Positions 52,674 through 60,762 of a DNA stretch of 64,000 nt are shown piece by piece (position 1 is the first letter of the stretch; the number at the start of each line of letters is the position of its first letter). This stretch comes from Tenacibaculum lutimaris. GTDB taxonomy: Bacteria; Bacteroidota; Bacteroidia; Flavobacteriales; Flavobacteriaceae. The notes beneath the pieces are model-generated. The model did not search any database. It was not told where the DNA came from and was given only the letters and a program-made list of their open reading frames with translations. The translations under genes and the position numbers were made by a program. Location: positions 124,001 to 188,000 of the forward strand of contig NZ_RAQM01000007.1 in the NCBI RefSeq assembly GCF_003610735.1, read 5' to 3'.

Positions 52674-52695
52674 GTTAAACTTGTTTTGTTTAATA
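52674..52695. repeat. GTTAAAC-N7-GTTTAAT imperfect inverted repeat in the operon leader
   Basis: GTTAAAC at 52674-52680 and GTTTAAT at 52688-52694 are complementary at six of seven positions. They resemble the GTTAAAC core in the spacer palindrome (52617-52623) and the TTGTTTAATA motif at the CarH-like promoter. Candidate secondary binding site. Confidence 0.45.
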
Positions 52696-52717
52696 AATTT
52701 ACTAAAAACATAAACAA

Positions 52718-52743
52718 AGTCTACCGAAACTGAAAAGTAGACT
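52718..52743 (+). other. Hairpin in the 5' leader of the fasciclin mRNA
   Basis: AGTCTAC (52718-52724) pairs with GTAGACT (52737-52743) around a 12-base loop, 41 bases before the fasciclin ATG. No U tract follows, so it is not a terminator. It may stabilise the message or bind a factor. Confidence 0.45.
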
Positions 52744-52784
52744 ATAAAAAAATAAGAGTAAGTATTAATTTAAAGTGTGAAATT

Positions 52785-53744
52785 ATGAAAATCAAGAATT
52801 TAACATCATTGATGTTTTTAGGTTTGTTTTTAAGTTTTGGTTTGTTAACGTCATGTAGTAATGATGATGATCCGATTATAGAAAAGCCAAAGTCTATAGT
52901 TGATGTAGCAGTAGCAGATTCTAATTTAAGTGTTTTGGTTGCAGCTTTGCAGAAAGCTGATTTAGTATCAGCATTACAAGCTGATGGACCTTTTACTGTT
53001 TTTGCTCCAACTGATGCAGCATTTCAGGCGTTGTTAGATAGTAATGACTCATGGAATTCATTAGATGATATTCCAGTAGAAACATTAAAGTCGGTATTGT
53101 TATTTCATGTGATAAGTGGTGAAGTAAAAGCGGCAGATTTATCTAATACTTATGTGAATACCTTATCAACAGGTCCAAATGATGAGATGTTGTCATTACA
53201 AGTAGAAGTTGATGGAGCAGTGGAGTTCAATGGGGATTCAAAACCAATTGCTACAGATGTTATGGCTTCAAACGGAGTTATACATACAATAGATAAAGTA
53301 ATGTTGCCAGCTAATGTAGTGACCTTAGCGTTAAATAATAGTGGTTTTACTTCTTTGGTAGCAGCATTAACAGATAGCCGTCATACTACAGATTTTGTTT
53401 CTTTATTGAGTCAAGAGGGGCCGTATACAATATTTGCACCTACAAATGATGCATTTCAAGCATTGCTAGATAGTAATGATTCTTGGAATTCATTAGCAGA
53501 TATTCCTATTGCAACATTAGAAGCAGTATTAAAGTATCATGTGTTTGCGGGAGGAAATGTGCAGTCAGATGAATTAAGCGACGATCAAGAAATTACAATG
53601 TTTGATGGCAATATAGTTACAGTTGATTTATCTAGCGGAGCAAAATTAGATACAAGTTCAGGGCAATCAGTAACAATATCTTTAACCGATGTACAAGGAA
53701 CAAATGGGGTGGTTCACGTTGTGAGCAGTGTTCTTTTACCGTAA
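52785..53744 (+). CDS. Lipoprotein with two fasciclin (FAS1) domains
   Basis: 319 residues. The lipobox LLTSC puts the lipidated Cys at 24, and the following SNDDDP is acidic, like the signals that send Bacteroidetes lipoproteins to the cell surface (inference). FAS1 domain 1 spans about 36-165 and domain 2 about 168-319; each has the GPFTVFAPTDAAF/GPYTIFAPTNDAF strand and a terminal NGV[IV]H motif. FQALLDSNDSWNSL occurs in both domains with very similar DNA. FAS1 domains mediate adhesion. It is the first gene after the CarH-type promoter. Confidence 0.9.
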   Translation: MKIKNLTSLMFLGLFLSFGLLTSCSNDDDPIIEKPKSIVDVAVADSNLSVLVAALQKADLVSALQADGPFTVFAPTDAAFQALLDSNDSWNSLDDIPVETLKSVLLFHVISGEVKAADLSNTYVNTLSTGPNDEMLSLQVEVDGAVEFNGDSKPIATDVMASNGVIHTIDKVMLPANVVTLALNNSGFTSLVAALTDSRHTTDFVSLLSQEGPYTIFAPTNDAFQALLDSNDSWNSLADIPIATLEAVLKYHVFAGGNVQSDELSDDQEITMFDGNIVTVDLSSGAKLDTSSGQSVTISLTDVQGTNGVVHVVSSVLLP

Positions 53745-53769
53745 TATTTAGGTTAAACAGTTGATCGTG

Positions 53770-53789
53770 AGCGAGATTTATTTCTCGCT
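53770..53789 (+). other. Hairpin between fasciclin and crtI
   Basis: AGCGAGA (53770-53776), loop TTTATT, TCTCGCT (53783-53789), followed by ATGATTGTTTTAATT. The stem is only seven bp and the tail is mixed, so it could be a leaky terminator or an mRNA processing site. Confidence 0.45.
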
Positions 53790-53823
53790 TATGATTGTTT
53801 TAATTATATTTATAATAAAGATT

Positions 53824-55305
53824 TTGAAAAAAAAAGTATACATAATAGGCTCGGGATTTTCTTCTTTGTCGGCATCATGTTATTTAGCCAAGGCTGGGTA
53901 TGAAGTAACTGTGTTAGAAAAAAATGCTACCATTGGTGGGAGAGCAAGACAATTATTGAGAGAAGGGTTTACTTTTGATATAGGTCCTACATGGTATTGG
54001 ATGCCAGATGTTTTTGAAAAGTTTTTCGCAGATTTTGGTAAGAAGCCATCAGATTACTATGAGTTAGAAAGATTAAATCCGGCTTATGAAGTATATTTTG
54101 GAATAAATGATTCAATTGTAATTCCAGGAACACTAGAAGAGATTTATGAAGTTTTTGAAAAAGAAGAAAAAGGAAGTTCAAAACATCTTCAGTCTTTTTT
54201 AAAGTCAGCAAAATATAATTATGATGTTTCTATAAATGATTTAGTTTATAAACCTGGTGTTTCCCCTTTAGAATTAGTAACTCCAGTTACTATGGGGAAG
54301 ATATTTCAGTTTTTTTCTACCATTAGACATGAAGTAAGAAAGAAAATTAAAAGTAAGAAGCTAATTCAAATTTTAGAGTTCCCAGTATTGTTTTTAGGTG
54401 CAAAGCCTAGTAATACACCTGCTTTTTACAATTTTATGAATTATGCTGATTTTGGTTTGGGTACATGGCATCCAAAAGGAGGTATGTATAAGGTAATTGA
54501 GGCTATGACCACGCTTGCCACTAGTTTAGGGGTAGCGTTTCAAACTAATGCAAATGTTGAAGAGATTGTAGTAAATGATAAAGGATATACAATTGGTGTT
54601 GCGGTAAATGGAAAACTAATGGAATCTGATATAGTGTTAAGCGGGGCAGATTACCATCATACAGAAACACTACTTCCTAAATATTTAAGACAGTACTCAG
54701 AAAGTTATTGGGATAAAAAAACATTTGCGCCTTCATCATTACTCTTTTATGTAGGGTTTGATAAGAAATTAAAAAATGTATGTCATCATACACTGTTTTT
54801 TGATACAGATTTTGATGTGCATGCAAAAACAATATATGATGTTCCCAGTTGGCCAAAAGAACCATTGTTTTATGCGAGCTTTCCCTCAATAACAGATGGT
54901 TCTTTTGCGCCTAATGGAAAAGAAGCTGCTACTTTTTTAATTCCATTAGCGCCAGGTATAGAAGATACTCCAGAGTTAAGAGAGCGCTATTTTAACATTA
55001 TAATAGAGAGGTTAGAAAGATTAACAAATCAATCCGTTAAAGAACACGTGTTGTTTAAAGAAAGCTTCTGTGTAAATGATTTTATAAAGGAGTATAATTC
55101 ATATAAAGGAAATGCCTATGGTTTAGCAAATATTTTAACGCAAACAGCATTTTTAAGACCCAAGATAAAAAGTAAAAAAGTAAAGAATTTATTTTTTACA
55201 GGACAGTTAACAGTACCAGGACCAGGAGTTCCTCCGTCTTTAATTTCAGGAAAAATAGCTTCAGATTTAATTTTAAAAACGTACAAAGATGAAACAATTA
55301 TTTGA
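53824..55305 (+). CDS. crtI: Phytoene desaturase
   Basis: 493 residues. The dinucleotide motif VYIIGSGFSSLSASCYLAKAG is at the N-terminus (glycines at about 9, 11), followed by VLEKNATIGGRAR, FTFDIGPTWYWMPDVFEKFF and, near the C-terminus, FFTGQLTVPGPGVPPSLISGK, the carotenoid desaturase signature (listed here in parts). It uses FAD to introduce double bases into 15-cis-phytoene, giving lycopene. TTG at 53824 is chosen because it starts MKKKVYIIGSGF; ATG 53791 and TTG 53761 would add hydrophobic residues encoded across a hairpin. It overlaps crtB by 17 bp. Confidence 0.93.
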   Translation: MKKKVYIIGSGFSSLSASCYLAKAGYEVTVLEKNATIGGRARQLLREGFTFDIGPTWYWMPDVFEKFFADFGKKPSDYYELERLNPAYEVYFGINDSIVIPGTLEEIYEVFEKEEKGSSKHLQSFLKSAKYNYDVSINDLVYKPGVSPLELVTPVTMGKIFQFFSTIRHEVRKKIKSKKLIQILEFPVLFLGAKPSNTPAFYNFMNYADFGLGTWHPKGGMYKVIEAMTTLATSLGVAFQTNANVEEIVVNDKGYTIGVAVNGKLMESDIVLSGADYHHTETLLPKYLRQYSESYWDKKTFAPSSLLFYVGFDKKLKNVCHHTLFFDTDFDVHAKTIYDVPSWPKEPLFYASFPSITDGSFAPNGKEAATFLIPLAPGIEDTPELRERYFNIIIERLERLTNQSVKEHVLFKESFCVNDFIKEYNSYKGNAYGLANILTQTAFLRPKIKSKKVKNLFFTGQLTVPGPGVPPSLISGKIASDLILKTYKDETII

Positions 55306-56131
55306 TGAGGTTTCTTACGCATGTAGTAAGTTAGTAACTCAAAAGTATAGTACTTCGTTTTCGTTAGCCACGAAGATGTTATCACCCAAAATACGTACTG
55401 ATATTTATAATATTTATGGTTTTGTGCGCTTTGCGGATGAAATAGTAGACTCTTTTCATAAATATAATAAAGAGCAATTACTATTAAAATTTGAAAGAGA
55501 TTATTATGAATCTAAGAATAGAGGAATTAGTTTAAATCCTATTCTAAACTCTTTCATACATACTGTAAATAAGTATAAAATTTCTGATGATTTAGTACAG
55601 TCGTTTTTAAAAAGTATGAAAGCTGATTTGTACAAAACAGAATATACAACTACAGAAGAGTATAATGAATATATCTATGGTTCTGCGGATGTTGTTGGAT
55701 TAATGTGTTTAAAGGTTTTTGTAAATGGAAATCAGCAAAAATACGAGGAGCTAAAAGAGCCTGCAATGCGATTAGGATCAGCGTTTCAAAAAGTAAATTT
55801 TCTAAGAGATCTGAAAGAAGATTTTAACGAATTGAATAGGTCTTATTTTCCAAATATCAATTTTGGAGATTTAAGTGTGGAAGGAAAAAATACAATTATT
55901 AAAGAAATAGAAGACGATTTTGACTTTGCTTATAAAAATGGTATTTTAAAGCTACCAGTTGAAGCAAAATTCGGAGTTTACATGGCGTATAGGTATTATA
56001 AAAAGTTATTAAAGAAACTGCAAGATACGCCTTCAACAAAAATTATGGATACTAGAATTCGAATTTCAAACCCTATGAAAATTAATCTTCTAGCAAGAAG
56101 TTATGTAAGGTATAAATTGAATTTAATATGA
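55289..56131 (+). CDS. crtB: Phytoene synthase
   Basis: 280 residues of the squalene/phytoene synthase family. The two Asp-rich motifs that bind diphosphate through Mg are D50-EIV-D54 (RFADEIVDSF) and D174-LKE-D178 (NFLRDLKEDFNELNRSYFP). YIYGSADVVGLMCL is a further signature. It joins two GGPP molecules to phytoene. GGPP probably comes from the synthase at 1155-2126, far outside this operon. It overlaps crtI by 17 bp and the next gene by four (ATGA). Confidence 0.95.
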   Translation: MKQLFDEVSYACSKLVTQKYSTSFSLATKMLSPKIRTDIYNIYGFVRFADEIVDSFHKYNKEQLLLKFERDYYESKNRGISLNPILNSFIHTVNKYKISDDLVQSFLKSMKADLYKTEYTTTEEYNEYIYGSADVVGLMCLKVFVNGNQQKYEELKEPAMRLGSAFQKVNFLRDLKEDFNELNRSYFPNINFGDLSVEGKNTIIKEIEDDFDFAYKNGILKLPVEAKFGVYMAYRYYKKLLKKLQDTPSTKIMDTRIRISNPMKINLLARSYVRYKLNLI

Positions 56132-56574
56132 TAAAAAGTGGTATCTTAGGAGTACTGTTTATTATGTCGATTATAGGCTTCAATAATGCACCTAATTTTG
56201 TTGTAGAATACCATGAATTAGCTACTAAAGAAGCAGAATTATCTTACATAAAAAAATATAAAAACAGTAAAGAAGTAAGTATACAAGCCTATGTAGTTTC
56301 TTTACAAATGAAACAGGCAAGATATAAAATGATGCCGTGGAGTAAATTGAAAGTTTTTAATACAGAAAAAAATAAACTAGAAACACTAATTTCAAAGAAT
56401 CCTAACAATATTCATTTAAGATATGTTCGCTTAGTAATACAAGAAAATACACCAAGTATTTTAGGATATAAATCGTCTATAAAAAAAGATAAACAGTTTT
56501 TAAAAGAAGCACTCCAAAAAAAAGACAGTACAAATTATTTACATACATATATAATTAACAATACATCATTATGA
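56128..56574 (+). CDS. Secreted or membrane-anchored protein of unknown function in the carotenoid operon
   Basis: 148 residues. An N-terminal hydrophobic segment (about 5-19) acts as signal or anchor. The rest is helical and basic, with EYHELATKEAELSYIKKY, YVVSLQMKQARYKMMPWSKLK and KNPNNIHLRYVRLVIQEN, a spacing that resembles TPR-like helix pairs. No family name comes to mind. It overlaps crtB and crtZ by four bases each (ATGA on both sides), so its synthesis is tied to the carotenoid enzymes. A role in positioning or exporting the pigment machinery is a guess. Confidence 0.78.
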   Translation: MIKSGILGVLFIMSIIGFNNAPNFVVEYHELATKEAELSYIKKYKNSKEVSIQAYVVSLQMKQARYKMMPWSKLKVFNTEKNKLETLISKNPNNIHLRYVRLVIQENTPSILGYKSSIKKDKQFLKEALQKKDSTNYLHTYIINNTSL

Positions 56575-57026
56575 ATATAGCAATTTACATAGCAGTTACT
56601 ACACTAACATTTATTGTTATGGAAGGAGTTACTTGGTGTACTCATAAATATGTAATGCATGGTTTTGGATGGTATTTACATGAAGATCATCATCAACCAG
56701 GATATCCACATGTGTTTGAAAAAAACGATGCCTTTTTCGTGGTTTTTGCTATTCCTAGTATGTTGCTTTTTTATTTTGGAATTCATCCAGAATTAAATGT
56801 TTTGTTTTTCATAGGTCTGGGAATATTATTTTATGGTATTGCTTATTTCTTGGTGCACGATGTATTAATTCATAGAAGGTTTAAGTGGTTTGACAAAACA
56901 AATAACCAATACTTAAAAGGATTACGAAAAGCACATAAAATTCATCACAAACATTTGGGAAAACACGACGGAGAATGTTTCGGTATGTTGTTTGTGCCCT
57001 TTAAATACTTTAATAAAAGACAGTGA
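56571..57026 (+). CDS. crtZ: Beta-carotene hydroxylase (zeaxanthin-forming)
   Basis: 151 residues, four membrane helices, fatty acid hydroxylase superfamily. The di-iron His boxes are complete: H25-x4-H30 (HKYVMH), H37-x2-H40-H41 (HEDHH), H96-x4-H101 (HDVLIH) and H122-x2-H125-H126 (HKIHH). It adds OH at C3 and C3' of beta-carotene, giving zeaxanthin, the typical flavobacterial yellow pigment. Four-base overlap with the gene before and with the lycopene cyclase after it. Confidence 0.95.
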   Translation: MNIAIYIAVTTLTFIVMEGVTWCTHKYVMHGFGWYLHEDHHQPGYPHVFEKNDAFFVVFAIPSMLLFYFGIHPELNVLFFIGLGILFYGIAYFLVHDVLIHRRFKWFDKTNNQYLKGLRKAHKIHHKHLGKHDGECFGMLFVPFKYFNKRQ

Positions 57027-57724
57027 GTCAGTATTTGTATCTAATATTAAACCTAGGTAGTTTAAGTATTCCGCTATTATATAGTGTTTTTGAAAAAAAA
57101 TTACACTTTATACAATATTTCAAACAAGCAGCGCTTAGTATTTTATTAGTCGCCTTGTTTTTTTTGATTTGGGATAGTTGGTTTACACAAATGGGAGTTT
57201 GGGGGTTTAATCCAGACTATCATTTATCACTAAAACTACTGAATATGCCAATAGAAGAATGGATGTTCTTCTTTTGTATACCCTATGCATGTTTATTTAC
57301 ACATGAAGCATTAAAATTTTTATTTCCAAAGTTTAAAATGTCAAAGTCAATGACAGTAATCATAAGCTTTTTACTCATAGTTTTAGTGAGTTTATTATTG
57401 ATTTTTAACTTCGGAAAATGGTATACAACAGTTAACTTTATGCTATTCTTATTGCTATTGGGCTATGCGTTAAAATATCATTTGAATACGTTACAAGAAT
57501 ACTACCCTAGTTTCTTGGTAATATTAGTTCCTTTTTTAATCGTTAATGGAATTTTAACAGGAAGCTTTATAGAAGAACCAGTTGTTTGGTATAACAACTC
57601 AGAAAACTTAGGATTTAGAATTTTTACCATACCTATTGAAGATGCCTTTTATGCATTTACAATGTTGTTTTCAGCACAGTTAATCTTCAATTATTTAAAA
57701 GGAAAAAAACTTGAAAGAAAATAA
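57023..57724 (+). CDS. Fused heterodimer-type lycopene beta-cyclase (CrtYc-CrtYd)
   Basis: 233 residues with about seven membrane helices and two homologous halves. Each half has the cyclase motif: P76-IEEW in MPIEEWMFF and P204-IED in IPIEDAFYAF. In actinobacteria the halves are separate proteins CrtYc and CrtYd; here they are one chain, as in other Bacteroidetes and archaea. It closes both ends of lycopene to beta-carotene. The start is GTG and overlaps the crtZ stop by four bases (GTGA). Confidence 0.92.
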   Translation: MSQYLYLILNLGSLSIPLLYSVFEKKLHFIQYFKQAALSILLVALFFLIWDSWFTQMGVWGFNPDYHLSLKLLNMPIEEWMFFFCIPYACLFTHEALKFLFPKFKMSKSMTVIISFLLIVLVSLLLIFNFGKWYTTVNFMLFLLLLGYALKYHLNTLQEYYPSFLVILVPFLIVNGILTGSFIEEPVVWYNNSENLGFRIFTIPIEDAFYAFTMLFSAQLIFNYLKGKKLERK

Positions 57725-58184
57725 ATACATACGATTTTTAATATTCCTAATAGCTAATTTTTCAGCTTTAGCTATTGGAGCTTGGTTAATGAACGAAGGA
57801 CCAAGAACAGATTGGTACTTATCTTTAAACAAAGCTCCATGGACACCGGCAGGATGGGTTTTTGGAGCAGCATGGACAACCATTATGGTATTGTTTTCTG
57901 TATATATGACTAAAGTGAGTTTTCAACATGAATTTTTAAACAAAAAAGTACTCATTTTATATATAGACCAATGGATTTTAAATGTAAGCTGGAATTATAT
58001 TTTCTTCAATCAACATTTAACAAAACTAGGTTTAGTAGTAATCGCTTTATTGTGGATACTCGTAGGTTATTTCACTTTTGAGTATTTAAAAAAAGTAAAA
58101 TGGTACACACTATTTATTCTTCCATATCTAATATGGATGACGATTGCAACTAGCCTAAACGCATACATTGTATTAAACAATTAA
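57711..58184 (+). CDS. tspO: TspO/MBR-family membrane protein
   Basis: 157 residues with five membrane helices. The family core APWTPAGWVFGAAWTTIMVL lies in the loop 1 to helix 2 region and WNYIFF/NQHLTKLGLV in helix 3. TspO binds porphyrins and cholesterol-like ligands and in Rhodobacter takes part in light and oxygen control of pigment genes. Here it is inside a light-controlled carotenoid operon, so porphyrin or singlet-oxygen handling is a reasonable role (inference). The start is TTG at 57711, 14 bases inside the lycopene cyclase gene. Confidence 0.92.
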   Translation: MKENKYIRFLIFLIANFSALAIGAWLMNEGPRTDWYLSLNKAPWTPAGWVFGAAWTTIMVLFSVYMTKVSFQHEFLNKKVLILYIDQWILNVSWNYIFFNQHLTKLGLVVIALLWILVGYFTFEYLKKVKWYTLFILPYLIWMTIATSLNAYIVLNN

Positions 58185-58187
58185 ATC

Positions 58188-58841
58188 ATGGCAAAAAAAA
58201 AGAACATAACTCAAGAAAAAATAATAGAATGGTATATGAACGCTGTACTATCAGCAGGTAAACCAAACTCCATATTTTCTTTCGCGCAAGAAAACAACTT
58301 TGAAGAGGCAGATTTTTACAAACATTTTTCAAGTTTTGAAAGTTTAGAAAAAGCTATTTTCGGAGTTTTTGCAAAAGAAACTATTCACTTATTGCATAAA
58401 ACAGAGGCATACAAAGACTATCCATCAAAAGATAAACTATTAAGTTTTTACTTTACTTTTTTTGAACTGTTAACAGCTAACAGATCGTACGTGTTGTTGC
58501 AATTCAAGGAAATGAAAACCGACTTTTCAAGATTATCTGTATTGAAAGAGTTGCGAGTAGAATTTATTGATTTTGTAAACGGATTAGATCTTGAAAAAAT
58601 TGACTTTAAAAATGAAAAAGTAAATAAAATTCAAGATAAAACTGTTGCAGAAGGATATTGGATGCAGTTACTAATGATCTTAAAATTTTGGATAGATGAT
58701 GAATCACCTAATTTTGAAAAAACAGATCTTTTTATAGAAAAATCAGTCAAAGCAAGTTTTGATATTCAGCAAATAGCACCTGTAAAAAGTGTGATTGATT
58801 TAGCAAAGTTTTTGTGGAAAGAAAAATCACCAATGGTATGA
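58188..58841 (+). CDS. TetR-family regulator within the photoprotection operon
   Basis: 217 residues. N-terminal HTH about 9-55 with SIFSFAQENNFEEADFYKHFSSFESLEKAIF, a shape close to TetR/AcrR (EADFY in place of the usual K-x-T-[LI]-Y turn). The C-terminal domain is helical and Phe-rich (FYFTFFELLTANRSYVLLQF). Since it overlaps the ABC1 kinase gene by four bases (ATGA), it probably reports on the same pathway. The recognition helix is unusual, so DNA binding is not certain. Confidence 0.8.
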   Translation: MAKKKNITQEKIIEWYMNAVLSAGKPNSIFSFAQENNFEEADFYKHFSSFESLEKAIFGVFAKETIHLLHKTEAYKDYPSKDKLLSFYFTFFELLTANRSYVLLQFKEMKTDFSRLSVLKELRVEFIDFVNGLDLEKIDFKNEKVNKIQDKTVAEGYWMQLLMILKFWIDDESPNFEKTDLFIEKSVKASFDIQQIAPVKSVIDLAKFLWKEKSPMV

Positions 58842-60148
58842 AAACGCTAAATAAAATACCAACCTCAAAAATAGAACGTGCTACAAAACTAGTTTCAACA
58901 GGTGTAAAAGTAGGTGTAAATTATGCTAAATATTACGGTAATAAAATCACTAAATCAGAAGAGGAAGCTAAAAAGCAGCTTAATGAAGATAATGCTACCG
59001 ATATTTATGATGGGTTAAAAGAGCTAAAAGGTTCAGCATTAAAAGTAGCGCAAATGCTAAGTATGGAAAAGAATATTTTACCCAATGCTTATGTAGAAAA
59101 ATTCTCATTATCTCAGTTTTCAGTACCACCATTATCAGGACCTTTGGTAACCAAAACATTTAAAAAATACTTCAGCAAAACACCTAATGAAGTTTTTGAT
59201 ACGTTTACGGCAGAATCAGTAAATGCAGCAAGTATAGGACAAGTTCATAAAGCGACGAAAGATGGAAAAAAGTTAGCTGTAAAAATTCAGTATCCTGGAG
59301 TAGCGGATAGTATTTCAACCGATTTAGCAATGGTAAAACCCATTGCAATGAAAATGTTTAACATTAAAGGTGAAGGCTCTGACGAATACTTCAAAGAAGT
59401 TGAAGACAAACTTTTAGAGGAAACTAATTATGAATTAGAGCTAGCTCAGAGTAATGAAATTGCTGATGCATGTAAACATATTCCAAATTTAAAATTCCCA
59501 AGCTACTATCCAGACTTGTCATCAGATAGAATTTTAACGATGGACTGGATGGATGGGGTTCACCTGTCAGAATTTACTAAAGAAGAACAAACTGAAGATG
59601 TTTCAAACAAACTAGGGCAGGCTTTGTGGGATTTTTACATGTACCAAATGCACAAGCTAAAAAAAGTACATGCAGACCCACATCCAGGAAACTTTTTAGT
59701 ATCCAAATCAAACGAACTTATTGTAATTGATTTTGGATGCATGAAAGAAGTTCCTGAAAGTTTTTATGTACCTTATTTTGAATTAGCAAAACGAGAGAAT
59801 ATAGATACCCCTACCTTCTTTGAAAGCAAACTGTATGAGTTAGAAATCTTAAGAAAAGACGATACTCCAGAAGAAATAACCTTTTTTAAGTCACTTTTTT
59901 ATGAGATGTTATCACTCTTTACACAACCTTTTCAGCAAGAAGAATTTGATTTTTCTGATGAGATTTTCTTTGGAAAAATAGCTGATTTAGGTCAAAAATA
60001 TGCCAAGAGTACAGAACTAAAAAAGATGAATGGGAATAGAGGGTCAAAACACTTTATTTACATTAATAGAACATTTTTTGGTTTGTATAACCTAATGCAC
60101 GATTTAAAGGCTAACAAGGTAAAAATCAATAATTTTAATACAATATAA
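58838..60148 (+). CDS. ABC1/UbiB/ADCK-family atypical kinase
   Basis: 436 residues. Family motifs in order: ALKVAQMLSME (in place of KxGQ, Gly replaced by Ala), VNAASIGQVHKA (Ala-rich loop), LAVKIQYPG (catalytic Lys), LLEETNYELELAQ, HADPHPGNFLV (catalytic loop) and VIDFGCMKE (Mg-binding Asp). Members act on lipids, mainly ubiquinone/menaquinone synthesis, or protect chloroplast membranes against photo-oxidation. The ATG at 58838 overlaps the TetR stop codon. It shares one base with the next gene (TAATG). Confidence 0.9.
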   Translation: MKTLNKIPTSKIERATKLVSTGVKVGVNYAKYYGNKITKSEEEAKKQLNEDNATDIYDGLKELKGSALKVAQMLSMEKNILPNAYVEKFSLSQFSVPPLSGPLVTKTFKKYFSKTPNEVFDTFTAESVNAASIGQVHKATKDGKKLAVKIQYPGVADSISTDLAMVKPIAMKMFNIKGEGSDEYFKEVEDKLLEETNYELELAQSNEIADACKHIPNLKFPSYYPDLSSDRILTMDWMDGVHLSEFTKEEQTEDVSNKLGQALWDFYMYQMHKLKKVHADPHPGNFLVSKSNELIVIDFGCMKEVPESFYVPYFELAKRENIDTPTFFESKLYELEILRKDDTPEEITFFKSLFYEMLSLFTQPFQQEEFDFSDEIFFGKIADLGQKYAKSTELKKMNGNRGSKHFIYINRTFFGLYNLMHDLKANKVKINNFNTI

Positions 60149-60762
60149 TGCATATTACGCGTCAAGAAATAGACGAGTTTCCTCATCTTTATAAAATAAA
60201 TTTGATGAACAGCATTTCTGGTTATAAACCAGCAAATCTTATTGCGACAAAATCTAATGACGATATTACCAATGTAGCGGTGTTTAGCTCTGTAGTGCAT
60301 TATGGTTCAAGTCCAGCAATACTAGGTTTTGTACTGCGTCCCACAACCGTTGTGAGGAATACATATAATAATATCAAAGAAACGGGTTACTACACAATTA
60401 ATGCTATTAATGAAGCAATAATAGAAGAAGCGCATCACACCTCGGCTAAATATCCGTCAGAAATTTCAGAATTTGATAAAACAACACTTTCGGAAGAATT
60501 TAAAAATAACTTCCATGCTCCATTTGTGGCAGAGTCACCCTTACAAATAGGAGTGAAGTTTTTAGAAGAACATCATATAAAAGCTAACGGAACTATTTTA
60601 GTTCTGGGAGAAGTTACTGATTTGTATTTTAATGACAATATGCTTTCAGAAGATGGTTTTTTAAACCTATCCAAAGAAAAAGTAGCTGCAATTAATGGAT
60701 TAGATACCTATATGGTTGCAGAAAACTATACAAGATTATCATATCAAAGACCAAAGGCATGA
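60148..60762 (+). CDS. Flavin reductase-like FMN-binding protein
   Basis: 204 residues of the FMN-binding split-barrel fold. NSISGYKPANLIATKSNDDITNVAVFSSVVHYGSSPAILGF (seen as one conserved block, quoted here only by its ends NSISG and AILGF) and RPTTVVRNTYNNIKETGYYTIN are typical of flavin reductases such as HpaC-like proteins. It likely uses NAD(P)H to reduce FMN. The partner could be one of the neighbouring oxidoreductases. Overlaps on both sides with one and four bases. Confidence 0.82.
   Translation: MHITRQEIDEFPHLYKINLMNSISGYKPANLIATKSNDDITNVAVFSSVVHYGSSPAILGFVLRPTTVVRNTYNNIKETGYYTINAINEAIIEEAHHTSAKYPSEISEFDKTTLSEEFKNNFHAPFVAESPLQIGVKFLEEHHIKANGTILVLGEVTDLYFNDNMLSEDGFLNLSKEKVAAINGLDTYMVAENYTRLSYQRPKA

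Noticed and set aside
53761..53823. Longer crtI starting at TTG 53761 or ATG 53791
   Set aside because: The extension runs through a hairpin and gives a hydrophobic leader not found in desaturases. TTG at 53824 gives the usual MKKK-x-x-IIGSG start.
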